Positions 33,098 through 42,536 are shown, counted from the stretch's first letter. The stretch: DNA of 64,000 nt from Paenibacillus sacheonensis (GCF_009909195.1 NZ_JAAAMU010000016.1:62001-126000), one strand, 5' to 3'. The notes: a model not told the origin generated them from the sequence alone. Numbers and translations are program-made.

Positions 33098-34706
33098 CGA
33101 CGAGCGGTTCACGGTCGACGGCCTATACGAGATGATCGAGGAGATCGCGGACCTGGAGCTGGATCTGTACCGGGCGTATGCGCCGGAAGAAGCGCTGGAG
33201 TGGCTGGCGCGGACGAAGATCGACATCGTGCTGAGCGACGTGCGGATGCCTGGCATGACGGGCCTGGAACTGCAGAAGCGAATAGCCGCGCAGTGGCCGC
33301 GCTGCAAAATCATTTTCCTGACGGGCATTCATCAGCTTGAAACGGCGCAGCATGCCATTCGTTCCGGATCCATCGACTATATTCTCAAGACGGAGGGCGA
33401 CGAGGCCATTGAACGCAGTATCCGCAAAGCGGTCGCGGCGCTGGATGCGGAAACGGCAAGCGAAGGCTTTCTGTTGCAGGCCCGGCTGCGCATGAGCGAA
33501 GCCATGCCCCTGCTTCATCGCGATTGGCTGCAATCGGTGCTGGAGCTGCAAGCGCCGGCGGTGACGGACGAGAAGCTTGCGGAACTGCACATACCGCTCA
33601 AGAGCGGATCGCTCCTCATACCGCTCATCGGGCGGATCGACTGGCCGGAAGCAGCCGGTTACAGGGATCGGGCGCTGATGTATGCGGTGCAAAACATTGC
33701 GGCGGAATATTATGCCCCGCTCGCTTTCTTCTCCGTCAGCCTCGATATGCACCACTTCGTATGCCTGGTGCAGCCGCATGCGGAAGAGAACGGATCCGAC
33801 GCTGCAGAGGCGGAAGGCAGCGAGGCTTGGGCGCAAACGCAGAGCTTCGTGCAAGGAACGATGGAATCCATCCAGCATACGTGCGAGCGGCTGCTGAAGC
33901 TGAGCGTGTCGCTCGTATGCTGCGTGCAGCCGGTTGCGTGGACGGCGTTGTCCGGCGTCTACGAAAGCATGAAGAAGCGGCTTATCGTCGGACTGGGCTC
34001 CCGCGACCGCATGCTCCTGCTGTGGAATCCCGGCGAAGAAGGGGAGAAGCCGGCAGAGCCCCTGCCCATGCCGCCGCTGCGCGTGCTGAGCTCGAACCTG
34101 GAGCGTCTGCTGGAGGAAGGGAGCGAGGAAGAGTTCGAGGAAGCGGTGCGGCAGTACACGTCGCTTCCCGACCGTTATGCCGACTTTGCGATCGTCTATT
34201 ACGGCATCGCGAGCCTGCTGCTCGGCCAATTGACGCAGGGACAGAGCGAGTCCGGCGAAGAAGACATCGGCGCGATCGACTCGCTGATGAACCTGACCGC
34301 CCACCAAAGCCGGGAGGCGGCGCTTCAGTTGCTCCTGCGCACCGCAGCCGGCATCTACGCCAAGCGCAAATCGTTGCAGACGGAACGGACGCACCAGCTG
34401 ATCTCGAAGCTGCATCAATATATTCGCGCCCATCTCGGGGGCGACTTATCGCTTACGCGTCTATCCGAGATCGTATACTTGAACCCGGCGTATCTATCCG
34501 TTCTGTACAAGCAGCAGACGGGCGGGAATTTGTCGGAGTATATCGCGGAGGCGCGAATCGAGAAGGCGAAGGAGCTGCTGACGACGACGTCGCTGAAGAT
34601 TCACGAGATCGCCGAACAGATCGGCTTCGAGACGGCGGGGTATTTCAATCGGTTCTTTAAGAAAAGGCTGCATCTCACGCCGCAGGAATTCCGGTTCCGG
34701 GAATAG
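33075..34706 (+). CDS. AraC-type response regulator, YesN family
   Basis: Response regulator of 543 residues, longer than the 393-residue one at 7256 because of an extended middle domain (about 130-430) of unknown fold. Receiver: Asp8/Asp9 pocket, Asp55 phosphoacceptor (VLSDVRMPGMTG), Lys in DYILKTE. The last 100 residues hold two AraC helix-turn-helix motifs (TRLSEIVYLNPAYLSVLYKQ and HEIAEQIGFETAGYFNRFF). It overlaps the kinase gene and probably activates the importer starting at 34845. Confidence 0.92.
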   Translation: MYRLLIVDDERFTVDGLYEMIEEIADLELDLYRAYAPEEALEWLARTKIDIVLSDVRMPGMTGLELQKRIAAQWPRCKIIFLTGIHQLETAQHAIRSGSIDYILKTEGDEAIERSIRKAVAALDAETASEGFLLQARLRMSEAMPLLHRDWLQSVLELQAPAVTDEKLAELHIPLKSGSLLIPLIGRIDWPEAAGYRDRALMYAVQNIAAEYYAPLAFFSVSLDMHHFVCLVQPHAEENGSDAAEAEGSEAWAQTQSFVQGTMESIQHTCERLLKLSVSLVCCVQPVAWTALSGVYESMKKRLIVGLGSRDRMLLLWNPGEEGEKPAEPLPMPPLRVLSSNLERLLEEGSEEEFEEAVRQYTSLPDRYADFAIVYYGIASLLLGQLTQGQSESGEEDIGAIDSLMNLTAHQSREAALQLLLRTAAGIYAKRKSLQTERTHQLISKLHQYIRAHLGGDLSLTRLSEIVYLNPAYLSVLYKQQTGGNLSEYIAEARIEKAKELLTTTSLKIHEIAEQIGFETAGYFNRFFKKRLHLTPQEFRFRE

Positions 34707-34782
34707 CCCGGGCCGAGGCGGGCCCCCTCCGCCGGCACATTCTATACAAGAGAGTAGAAATCTATAGATTGTGCCATGGAGT

Positions 34783-34797
34783 TTGAAAGCGCTGTCT
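34783..34797 (+). promoter_or_regulatory. CcpA-binding cre site before the second CUT1 binding-protein gene
   Basis: TTGAAAGCGCTGTCT matches the cre consensus WTGNAANCGNWNNCW at every fixed position, 48 bp before the ATG. It predicts carbon catabolite control of the importer. The promoter itself is not clear. Confidence 0.65.
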
Positions 34798-34844
34798 TCT
34801 ACACTGGAAGGGAAGGAAGATCGTATCTAAAGGGGGATTCAAGA

Positions 34845-36599
34845 ATGCGAAAGACTGTAAAGTGGACGGCAGCGACCGCGATGGCGTCCTTGCTGATTCT
34901 TGCAACCGCTTGCGGCTCCAACAACAATGAACCCGACAAAGCTTCCAATGCAGGCAATAACGGCAAGGCACCGGCCAACAATGCGGCGAATACCGGCGAT
35001 AACGCGGCGAATACGCCGGCCAACGCGGCCAATTCGCCGGCGGAGGGCGATCCGTACCTCGGCAAGTACGATCCGCCGATCACGCTCACGAGCGTGCGGA
35101 TCATCAACGACACGATCAAATTCATGGAAGGCCAAACGATCGACAATAACATGTGGACCAAGGCCCTCGAGGAGAAACTCGGCATCAAGATCAAATACGA
35201 CTGGGTCGTCAGCGGCGACCAGCCGGGCGGACAAGGCGAGCAGAAGATGAACGTCTCGATCGCGTCCGGCGATTTGCCCGAAGTCATTCCGGTCAACGCG
35301 AAGCAGCTGCAGCAATTGCAGGACGCGGGCGAGCTGGAAGACATGACGGCCATCTACGACAAATACGCATCGCCGTTCCTGAAGGAAATCCTTAATCAGG
35401 ACGGTCCTGCCGCGATCTCGTCGGCAACCTTCGGGGGCAAGCTGATGGCGATTCCGAACACGGGCTCCTCCATGGACGGGGCCGCGATGATTTGGATTCG
35501 GACGGATTGGCTGAAGAAGCTGGGACTGGAGCCGCCGAAGACGATGGACGACGTGCTCAAGATCTCGGAAGCATTCACGACGCAGGATCCGGACGGCAAT
35601 AAGAAGAACGATTCGTACGGCATCGCGATGAACAAGGACTTGTACGGCGGTTTCGCCGATATTACCGGATTGCTGAACGGGTACCACGCGTATCCGAAGC
35701 AGTGGATCAAGGACGCGAGCGGCAATATCGTCTACGGCAGCATCCAGCCGGAGATGAAGACGGCGCTGGCTACGCTGCAGGAGATGTACAAGAAAGGCGA
35801 GATCGATAAAGAATTCGGCGTCAAGGACGGCGGCAAAGAAGCGGAGCTGACGTCATCCGGCAGGATCGGCATGGAATTCGGCCAAATGTGGAACCCGCTC
35901 TTCCCGCTCGTCGACAATAAGAAGAACGATCCGAACGCGCAATGGCAGTCGTTCCCGCTCGTCTCGAGCGACGATCAGGCGGTGACGCCGCAGGTTGGAT
36001 TCTCGACGGGACAATATTTCGCGGTGAAGAAGGGCGCCGAGCATCCGGAAGCCGTCGTCAAGGCGATGAACCTGTTCGTCGAGACCGGCTGGGGCGAGAC
36101 GACGACGCCGGAGAACTATGCGGCCTACTTCACGAGCGAAGGCTTCGAGAAGTTCAAAATGATGCCGTTCCAAGCATGGCCTTCGCGTAAAAACCTGGAT
36201 ATCTACCTCCATGTCACGGACGCGATCAAAACGAAGGATACGTCGAAGCTCAATGCCGAGGAGAAGGACAATTACGGCAAGATCGCTGCGTTCCTTGACG
36301 GCTCGAGCACGGATGCGCTCGGCTGGGCGTACGAACGGATTTTCGCGACGGAAGGCTCGTTCAAAGTCATCGACGGCTATGTAAGCAATAATCAGCTGAA
36401 AATGACGGAGTTCTACGGCGCGCCTACGCCGGCGATGGTCGAGAAGGACTCCAACCTGCAGAAGCGCGAGATCGAGACGTTCACGAAGATCATCATGGGC
36501 GACCCGATCGACAACTTCGATAAGTTCGTGACCGAATGGAAGAAGCTCGGCGGCGACCAAATCACGCAGGAAGTCAACGATTGGGCCAAAAACAAATAA
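34845..36599 (+). CDS. Oligosaccharide ABC transporter binding lipoprotein (LipO/LplA type)
   Basis: Extracellular receptor of 584 residues, the long type (500-600) that goes with LplB/YtcP-like permeases and binds oligosaccharides or polysaccharide fragments. Lipobox ILATAC with Cys23, Asn/Ala/Pro-rich linker (about 24-62), then SBP fold with KYDPPITLTSVRI at its start. The ATG at 34845 follows AAAGGGGG; the frame upstream to 34776 includes the cre site and is noncoding. First gene of a three-gene importer. Confidence 0.92.
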   Translation: MRKTVKWTAATAMASLLILATACGSNNNEPDKASNAGNNGKAPANNAANTGDNAANTPANAANSPAEGDPYLGKYDPPITLTSVRIINDTIKFMEGQTIDNNMWTKALEEKLGIKIKYDWVVSGDQPGGQGEQKMNVSIASGDLPEVIPVNAKQLQQLQDAGELEDMTAIYDKYASPFLKEILNQDGPAAISSATFGGKLMAIPNTGSSMDGAAMIWIRTDWLKKLGLEPPKTMDDVLKISEAFTTQDPDGNKKNDSYGIAMNKDLYGGFADITGLLNGYHAYPKQWIKDASGNIVYGSIQPEMKTALATLQEMYKKGEIDKEFGVKDGGKEAELTSSGRIGMEFGQMWNPLFPLVDNKKNDPNAQWQSFPLVSSDDQAVTPQVGFSTGQYFAVKKGAEHPEAVVKAMNLFVETGWGETTTPENYAAYFTSEGFEKFKMMPFQAWPSRKNLDIYLHVTDAIKTKDTSKLNAEEKDNYGKIAAFLDGSSTDALGWAYERIFATEGSFKVIDGYVSNNQLKMTEFYGAPTPAMVEKDSNLQKREIETFTKIIMGDPIDNFDKFVTEWKKLGGDQITQEVNDWAKNK

Positions 36600-36683
36600 A
36601 CGCGCGGCAGCGAGCGGCGGGGGAAGCGATGGCTTCCCCTGCCCTTGCCATACGAATGAAGCGGAGCAGGGAGGAACAACGCC

Positions 36684-37583
36684 ATGTCATGGAAGAAGAG
36701 GAGCGAGCGGCTCCCGCTGCACCTGATGATTTTGCCGGGACTCGTCCTCATCATCGTCTACTGTTACGGCCCGATGTTGGGGCTGGTCATCGCATTCGAG
36801 AAATTCGTGCCGGCGCGAGGCATCTTCCATTCCAAATGGGCGGGATTCGATAACTTTCGCTACGTGCTGGAAATGCCGGAATCGAGCCGGATCATCTATA
36901 ATACCGTCCTGATCGCGATCATGAAGATCGTCGTCGGCCTCGTGGCTCCGATCGTCACGGCGCTGCTGCTGAACGAGGTGCGCAAGGAAGCGTTCAAGCG
37001 CGGCATTCAGACCGTCATTTATTTGCCCCACTTTCTGTCGTGGATCATTCTGGGCGGCATCCTGATCGACATCCTGTCGCCGACGGACGGCATCGTCAAC
37101 CAAGTGCTGGGCTGGTTAGGCATCCAGCCGATCTATTTTCTCGGCGATAACGGGTGGTTCCGGTACGTGCTTGTCGCCACGGACACGTGGAAGGAATTCG
37201 GATTCAACACGATCGTGTATCTGGCCGCGCTGACAAGCATCAGTCCGACCTTGTACGAAGCGGCGATCATGGACGGCGCGGGACGCTGGAAGCAGACGCA
37301 GCACGTGACGCTGCCGGGCATGATGCCGATCATTATCCTGCTGACGACCCTTAGTCTTGGAAACGTGTTAAACGCCGGCTTCGACCAGGTGTTTAATTTA
37401 TATAGCCCGCAAGTGTACGAGACGGGGGACATCATCGATACGTTCGTCTATCGCATCGGCTTGGTCGACGCGCAGTTCGGCGTCGCGACGGCGGTGGGCA
37501 TTTTCAAATCGGTCGTTTCGCTGATCTTCATCTCCGTGTCCTACTACCTGGCCTACCGGTTCGCCAAGTACCGCATTTTCTAG
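36684..37583 (+). CDS. Oligosaccharide ABC transporter permease (LplB type)
   Basis: Membrane subunit of 299 residues, six predicted helices. N-terminal LMILPGLVLIIVYCYGPMLG and WAGFDNFRYVL are typical of the LplB/YteP group; the EAA loop is YEAAIMDGAGRWKQTQHVTLPGM. The ATG has a GGGAGG site. It follows the binding protein by 84 bp, and no ATPase gene is present. Confidence 0.93.
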   Translation: MSWKKRSERLPLHLMILPGLVLIIVYCYGPMLGLVIAFEKFVPARGIFHSKWAGFDNFRYVLEMPESSRIIYNTVLIAIMKIVVGLVAPIVTALLLNEVRKEAFKRGIQTVIYLPHFLSWIILGGILIDILSPTDGIVNQVLGWLGIQPIYFLGDNGWFRYVLVATDTWKEFGFNTIVYLAALTSISPTLYEAAIMDGAGRWKQTQHVTLPGMMPIIILLTTLSLGNVLNAGFDQVFNLYSPQVYETGDIIDTFVYRIGLVDAQFGVATAVGIFKSVVSLIFISVSYYLAYRFAKYRIF

Positions 37584-37601
37584 AGAAAGGAGTGAGCGGG
37601 A

Positions 37602-38486
37602 ATGCTGGAGCATTATACGTTTAGCCGACGGCTGTTTCTGGGCTTTAACTACGTTTTCCTCGCCTGCTTGGGAATCCTTTGCATTCTGCCGATCATCCAC
37701 GTGCTGGCGCTGTCCTTCAGCTCGAGCAATGCCGCTCAGGCGGGATACGTCAAGCTGTGGCCGGTTCAGTTCACGCTAAGCTCCTACGATTTCGTGACGC
37801 ATAAGGCCGCGTTCTGGAAATCCATTATCGTCACGCTGAAACGGGTCGGGATCGGCGTGCCGTTCAACATGCTGCTCACGGTGCTGGTCGCTTATCCGCT
37901 AGCCAAGGAAGTCGGCAAATTCCCGATGCGCACGTTCTACGCCTGGATCTTCGTCGTGACGATTCTGTTCGGCGGGGGACTGATTCCGCTCTATATGACG
38001 GTCAAATACACGGGCATCATGGACAGTTTGTGGGCGATGGTGCTGCCCGGCGCCGTGCCGGTGTTCAACGTCATCCTGCTGCTGAACTTCTTCCGCGGGC
38101 TGCCGAAGGAGCTCGAGGAAGCGGCGTTCATGGACGGCGCCGGCCATTGGACGACGCTGTGGCGGATCTTCCTGCCGCTCTCGCTGCCCGCGCTCGCCAC
38201 GATTACGCTGTTCGCGACGGTCGGCCACTGGAATTCCTGGTTCGACGGCATCATCTACATGAACTCGCCGGACCATTATCCGCTGCAGAGCTATCTGCAG
38301 ACCGTCGTCATCAACCGCGACCTGACGCTGATGTCCTCGTCGGACATGAAGTCGCTGACGGAGGTCAACGACCGAACCGCCAAAGCCGCGCAGATCTTCC
38401 TCGGAGCGCTGCCGATCCTGCTGGTGTACCCGTTCCTGCAGCGATTCTTCATGAAAGGGATCGTGCTCGGAAGCGTAAAAGAATAG
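37602..38486 (+). CDS. Oligosaccharide ABC transporter permease (LplC/YtcP type)
   Basis: Second membrane subunit, 294 residues, six predicted helices, EAA loop EEAAFMDGAGHWTTLWRIFLPLSLP and a long conserved periplasmic loop (YMNSPDHYPLQSYLQTVVIN) characteristic of YtcP/LplC. It starts 18 nt after the partner permease with AGAAAGGAG upstream. It ends the second importer operon. Confidence 0.94.
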   Translation: MLEHYTFSRRLFLGFNYVFLACLGILCILPIIHVLALSFSSSNAAQAGYVKLWPVQFTLSSYDFVTHKAAFWKSIIVTLKRVGIGVPFNMLLTVLVAYPLAKEVGKFPMRTFYAWIFVVTILFGGGLIPLYMTVKYTGIMDSLWAMVLPGAVPVFNVILLLNFFRGLPKELEEAAFMDGAGHWTTLWRIFLPLSLPALATITLFATVGHWNSWFDGIIYMNSPDHYPLQSYLQTVVINRDLTLMSSSDMKSLTEVNDRTAKAAQIFLGALPILLVYPFLQRFFMKGIVLGSVKE

Positions 38487-38750
38487 AGATGATTGCGTCA
38501 GAACCCGCGCGTAGAGCGAATCTATGCGCGGGTTGTTTGGCATGCGGCGAAGGTGGATTACGCTAGTAAGCGCGATCCTATCCGTTCTCGCTGCGGATGC
38601 AAATTATGGAAACTAATGCTACTAATCTACTGTCTTTTTATGCTAATCTATGAGGGAATATGTAGAAATTGCACTGACCTGCCGAATAAGATTCTATACA
38701 GGTTTTTCGATTGTTTTCCGATTCATTCTCAAGGGGGTGTCCGGGTACGG

Positions 38751-40697
38751 ATGAGAAAAGCTTTGAAAATCATGTTGGCGGGAATGGTCGTTATATCCGC
38801 TCTCCCGGTGCTGCAGGGAAAGACCGCCGAAGCGGCGGCAGCGCCTATATGCCCCGGCATGTCGGTGATGAGCGATCCGCTCGCGCTGAGCATGGAGGCC
38901 GGCAGCACGGTGATTTGGGACGGGGTAACCCCGGCTCTATTGGAAGCGAAGAAGAAATACGAGCAGCTGCTGAGCGAGCGGGGCTGGAAGATTACCTACA
39001 ATTCCGCCTATCGACCCTTTGAATATCAGCGGCATTTGAAAGAAATCGTGTCGGCCCCGCTGAATGCCTGCAAGAGCGGCGAAAAAGCGAAGCATGCCTT
39101 GGGGACGGAAGTCGCCGCCGCGAACTACGAGGCGCCGCATACGAAGGGTATCGCCTTCGATGCTTCCGTCACGGACGAGAAAGGAAATGCGCTCAACGGC
39201 ATGACCTTCGTGAGTCCCTTGCTCACGGAAGTCGCCGCGCGGGCCGGATTGGGATTTACGCTTCAGTCGACGGACGGCGTCCATCATGAACTGATGCTGG
39301 TAGTCGGCTCGAACCCGCCGGCACCGGGACAGCAAAGCCTGCCCGAGAAGAAGATCGGGACGGGCCTGGTCGTGACGACGAGCGGCAATCTGAATATCCG
39401 CAGCCAGGCGTCCGCCGTAGGGGCGATCGTCGGCAGCGCAAGCAGAGGTTCCTCCGTCAACGTCTACGGGATCGAGGGAGACTGGTATTTGATCCAAACC
39501 GGCAGCGTGGCTGGGTACGTGAGCAAGGACTACTTGAAGTACGTGCCGGCGACGCCGATATCCGATTCGCCGAAGGAGCCGAGTCTTCCAGCGGCGAAGA
39601 TCGGGACGGGCACCGTCGTGACGCAAAGCGCGAATCTGAACATTCGTAGCCAGCCATCGACGGACGGAACGGTCGTCGCCAGGGTCCGGACCGGCGTTTC
39701 GCTGGACGTCTACAAATCCGAGCAAGCTTGGTATTTGGTCAAAACCGGTGCCATCGTCGGTTACGCAAGCAAAGACTACGTGAAGTTCGTGCCGGCAGCG
39801 ACGGCGACGCCGAGCCCGCCGCCGACGAAGACGCCGCCGACGAAGACGCCGCCGGCGAAGACGCCGGAGTCTGGCGGGCAGACGCAGCCGGGCTTGCCGG
39901 ATGCGAAGATCGGGACAGGCCTGATCGTGACGCAAAGCGGGGCGATTAACGTCCGCAGCCAGGCGTCGGCCGGAGGGGCTGTCATCAGCAGCGTGAATAA
40001 AGGCGCGACGGTCGATGTCTACAAGATCGCGGGGGACTGGTATTTGATCCGCTCCGGCAGCGTGACCGGGTATGTAAGCAAAGCGTATGTGCGGGTGGTC
40101 ACGCTCGCCTCCGCGCCGCCCGCGTCGACCTCGGCGATCAAGCTTGCGAGCCAAGCGACCTTCGCCAAGATCTATCGCTTTACGATGGAGAAGGAAGGCT
40201 TGCTGACGAATAAGTCCTACGATTCCGGCGCCAAAACCAACCGCGGCATTACGCAAAGCGAATATTCGCAGTACCTCAAGAAGAAAGGACTGCGCGATAA
40301 AAGCGTGGCGCAGATCCAGGATGCCGAGGCCTACGACATTTACTACAATGCGTATTGGCTGGCTGTCGGGGCTGATCGCATGAGCGAGAAACTGGCCATT
40401 GTCATGTTCGACACGCTCGTGAACATGGGGTACGGCAGCAGCGGAGATACGGGCGGCGCCGTTAAGTTCCTGCAGCAAGCGCTTGGGGTAAAGGCGGACG
40501 GCGATTGGGGAGCGGCCACCGAATCGGCATTCCTGAAGCAGCCGCTCGAGAAGCATGATGCATTGGCGCGGCAGGTTCTCCAATCGAGGCTTGATTACCG
40601 CTACGCCCGCGTGAAGCAGGACATCGCGCAGCAGAAGTTTCTCGCAGGCTGGATAAACCGCGATTATGCGCTGCGGGCCTTCGTCGGCTTGAAATGA
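38751..40697 (+). CDS. Modular cell wall hydrolase: M15-like peptidase, 3x SH3b, GH108-like muramidase
   Basis: Secreted protein of 648 residues. Signal peptide to about residue 29 (AEA-AAA). Domain 1 (about 45-190) resembles VanY/M15 D,D-carboxypeptidases: APHTKGIAFDASV supplies the first His and Asp zinc ligands and GVHHEL the last His. Three bacterial SH3 domains follow (about 201-265, 283-347, 386-450), the last two separated by a PPTKT-repeat linker. The C-terminus is a GH108-type lysozyme domain (about 471-560, MEKEG with Glu482 as likely acid) plus a PG_binding_3 segment (VKFLQQALGVKADGDWG). The ATG follows AAGGGGG. Both a peptidase and a muramidase in one polypeptide suggests wall turnover or lysis. 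Confidence 0.87.
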   Translation: MRKALKIMLAGMVVISALPVLQGKTAEAAAAPICPGMSVMSDPLALSMEAGSTVIWDGVTPALLEAKKKYEQLLSERGWKITYNSAYRPFEYQRHLKEIVSAPLNACKSGEKAKHALGTEVAAANYEAPHTKGIAFDASVTDEKGNALNGMTFVSPLLTEVAARAGLGFTLQSTDGVHHELMLVVGSNPPAPGQQSLPEKKIGTGLVVTTSGNLNIRSQASAVGAIVGSASRGSSVNVYGIEGDWYLIQTGSVAGYVSKDYLKYVPATPISDSPKEPSLPAAKIGTGTVVTQSANLNIRSQPSTDGTVVARVRTGVSLDVYKSEQAWYLVKTGAIVGYASKDYVKFVPAATATPSPPPTKTPPTKTPPAKTPESGGQTQPGLPDAKIGTGLIVTQSGAINVRSQASAGGAVISSVNKGATVDVYKIAGDWYLIRSGSVTGYVSKAYVRVVTLASAPPASTSAIKLASQATFAKIYRFTMEKEGLLTNKSYDSGAKTNRGITQSEYSQYLKKKGLRDKSVAQIQDAEAYDIYYNAYWLAVGADRMSEKLAIVMFDTLVNMGYGSSGDTGGAVKFLQQALGVKADGDWGAATESAFLKQPLEKHDALARQVLQSRLDYRYARVKQDIAQQKFLAGWINRDYALRAFVGLK

Positions 40698-40748
40698 AGG
40701 AAAATGCGTTGGTCGGTTTGAAGTGAAGGAAAGCACGTCGAACGGAAA

Positions 40749-40788
40749 GAGCTGCCCGTAAGCCTTGTGGCTTTCGGGCAGCTCTTTT
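40749..40788 (+). terminator. Terminator of the cell wall hydrolase gene
   Basis: GAGCTGCCCG-T-AAGCC / GGCTT-T-CGGGCAGCTC followed by TTTT. An almost identical hairpin recurs at 41246. Confidence 0.9.
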
Positions 40789-40937
40789 CAAATTGTAGAG
40801 AAACCCGCGTTTATGAAACGGCTGGTTCTCTCTTTATTTTTAAGTCTAAATTAGGGCGACGTAAACGACTGCGGCGGGGGCATCGGCTTGCAGCGGAAGC
40901 AGTCGATCGTTCAACGTGTGTTTGGGCACATCCCTAA

Positions 40938-41127
40938 CTTCTAACGATTGTCAGCGGTGCTAATCCCCCAAAAAAACGGCTAAATAAACGCTAACGCTTC
41001 TGACAGACGTTATTAGGCGTATAGAGGCTGATTTCACGGAAAAATCGTTCAATAAGCTTCCTGGCAACCGTTAGCGATATAAAGTGCGCATTTTGAGCCG
41101 ATTAGCGCTCCGTACAATCGTTAGCTG
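40938..41127. repeat. Degenerate GTTAGC-type intergenic repeat
   Basis: CTAACGATTGTCAG (40938), CTAACGCTTCTGACAG (about 40989), GGCAACCGTTAGCG (about 41064) and CAATCGTTAGC (about 41116) are related cores in direct and inverted orientation at roughly 50-70-bp spacing. No coding signal; frames here lack ribosome sites. Confidence 0.6.
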
Positions 41128-41245
41128 CAGAGCTGCAGGTGCTTTAAGGTTTAGGATCATTCTCGCAAGCAGGGTTTTAATGGCTTTCATCGGCGATCTG
41201 CATCCCGATAGAGTACCGGGATTTTTGGCATTCTCGACAATCTGA

Positions 41246-41291
41246 GAGCTGCCCGGAAGCCGCATGGCTTTCGGGCAGCTCATTTATTTTG
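41246..41291 (+). terminator. Second copy of the GAGCTGCCCG hairpin
   Basis: GAGCTGCCCG-G-AAGCC-GCAT-GGCTT-T-CGGGCAGCTC followed by ATTTATTTT on the plus strand. It lies just past the stop of the minus-strand transferase gene; the T-rich tail is on the plus side, so it may be a duplicated terminator rather than that gene's own. Confidence 0.6.
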
Positions 41292-41315
41292 TCCGACTCC
41301 CGTCCGCCGCTGCCA

Positions 41316-42281
41316 TCATACATGCAGCAGCAGCAGGATAATCGAAGACAGGCTCAAGCATCCGTTGATCAGATAGAGAAACATGACGACCTGCTTCGGA
41401 CTGAGTCCCGCCCGCAGCAGACGGTAATGCGCTTGACTGGCATCGGCCTGGTAGATGGGCTTGCCCATGAAGAAGCGCTTCACGACGACGAACAGATTGT
41501 CGAAGATCGGCACGCCGAGCGCCAGGATCGGGATGAAGAGCGAGAGCACGGTCGCCTGCTTGAACGCGCCGTCGAGGGCGATGACGGCCAGGATGAATCC
41601 GAGGAAGGTCGCGCCCGCATCGCCCATGAACACCTGAGCCGGCGGCTTGTTGTAGCGCAGGTACGCGATCGTGACGCCGCATAGAATGATCGCCATCAAC
41701 GCGGACTCGGACTGCCCCTTGGCGAGCGCGACGACGAAGAGCGTAACGGCGGATATCGCGGATAGTCCTCCGGCGAGCCCGTCCATGCCGTCGGAGAAAT
41801 TGATGACGGTCGTCACCCCGAAGATCCACAGAATCGTCAGGATGAACTGGAGCCATTCCGGTAAATTAACGAAGACGCCGCTAATGGGATTGTAGAAGCC
41901 GCTGAACGTGATGCCGGAGGCATAGACGATGACCGCGGCGGAAATTTGCACGAGAAACTTGGGCATGGTCGGAAAATCTTTGCCGCGCGTCTTGAACCAG
42001 TCGTCGACGGTACCGATGGCCAGCAGCAGCAGCGAGCCCAGGATGATCGCTCCCGTCTGCAGCGTAAACCCCTTCATCGCGAACAAATACGTCGCCATAA
42101 AGCCGGCGAAGATCGCGTAGCTGGCGGTCAGCGGAATCGGCTTGCGATGGATTTTGCGCTCGACGCCCTGCCGGGGCTTGTCCACGAAATCCAGGCGGAA
42201 CGCCAGTTTGCCGAGCGGCGGGATGAGAAGGTACACGATGAAGAAGGATACGATGAAAGCAATGGCGTACGAAATGATCAT
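41316..42281 (-). CDS. Glycosyl-4 (MraY/WecA/TagO-like) undecaprenyl-phosphate sugar-1-phosphate transferase
   Basis: Polytopic membrane enzyme of 321 residues with about ten helices, transferring a sugar-1-phosphate from a UDP-sugar to undecaprenyl phosphate to start teichoic acid or polysaccharide assembly. Motifs: TVDDW, NFSDGMDGLAGG (catalytic Asp), FMGDAGATFLGF, all conserved. The cytoplasmic HIHHRLL motif of the family is altered to SQAHYRLL, keeping one of three His. An AGGAG site lies 5 nt before the ATG (42279-42281). It is monocistronic. TagO or a minor-polymer paralogue are the main options. Confidence 0.9.
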   Translation of the reverse strand: MIISYAIAFIVSFFIVYLLIPPLGKLAFRLDFVDKPRQGVERKIHRKPIPLTASYAIFAGFMATYLFAMKGFTLQTGAIILGSLLLLAIGTVDDWFKTRGKDFPTMPKFLVQISAAVIVYASGITFSGFYNPISGVFVNLPEWLQFILTILWIFGVTTVINFSDGMDGLAGGLSAISAVTLFVVALAKGQSESALMAIILCGVTIAYLRYNKPPAQVFMGDAGATFLGFILAVIALDGAFKQATVLSLFIPILALGVPIFDNLFVVVKRFFMGKPIYQADASQAHYRLLRAGLSPKQVVMFLYLINGCLSLSSIILLLLHV

Positions 42282-42502
42282 CAGCTCCTGACATGATTTG
42301 GACGGTCCCCGTCGATGCTAAGGATGCGCTTTCCTGCCCGTCTTTATTCTATTGTTGAAGACGGGCCGACTCGGCGAAATGTTCCAATTTGTCGTCAAAT
42401 GTCGAATCTTTTGTGAACAACCTGATAAATGGCTGCCAGTTGTGGGATAATAACCACATTCGTTCCAAAAAGGGATGCTGCAGATTCACTTTAATTTCCT
42501 GA

Positions 42503-42536
42503 TTGTAATTCCGAGTAATCCAGTATACAATACTGG
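42503..42536 (+). promoter_or_regulatory. Promoter with overlapping palindromic operator for the oligopeptide importer
   Basis: TTGTAA (42503-42508), 17-bp spacer, TACAAT (42526-42531). The perfect palindrome CCAGTATACAATACTGG (42520-42536, 7-3-7) covers the -10 hexamer, so a bound repressor would block RNA polymerase. The regulator is not in the immediate neighbourhood. Confidence 0.7.

Noticed and set aside
38937-40736. 599-codon minus-strand frame opposite the wall hydrolase
   Set aside because: Antisense shadow of a clearly multidomain protein; repeats of Arg and Asp reflect the codon pattern of the SH3b repeats.
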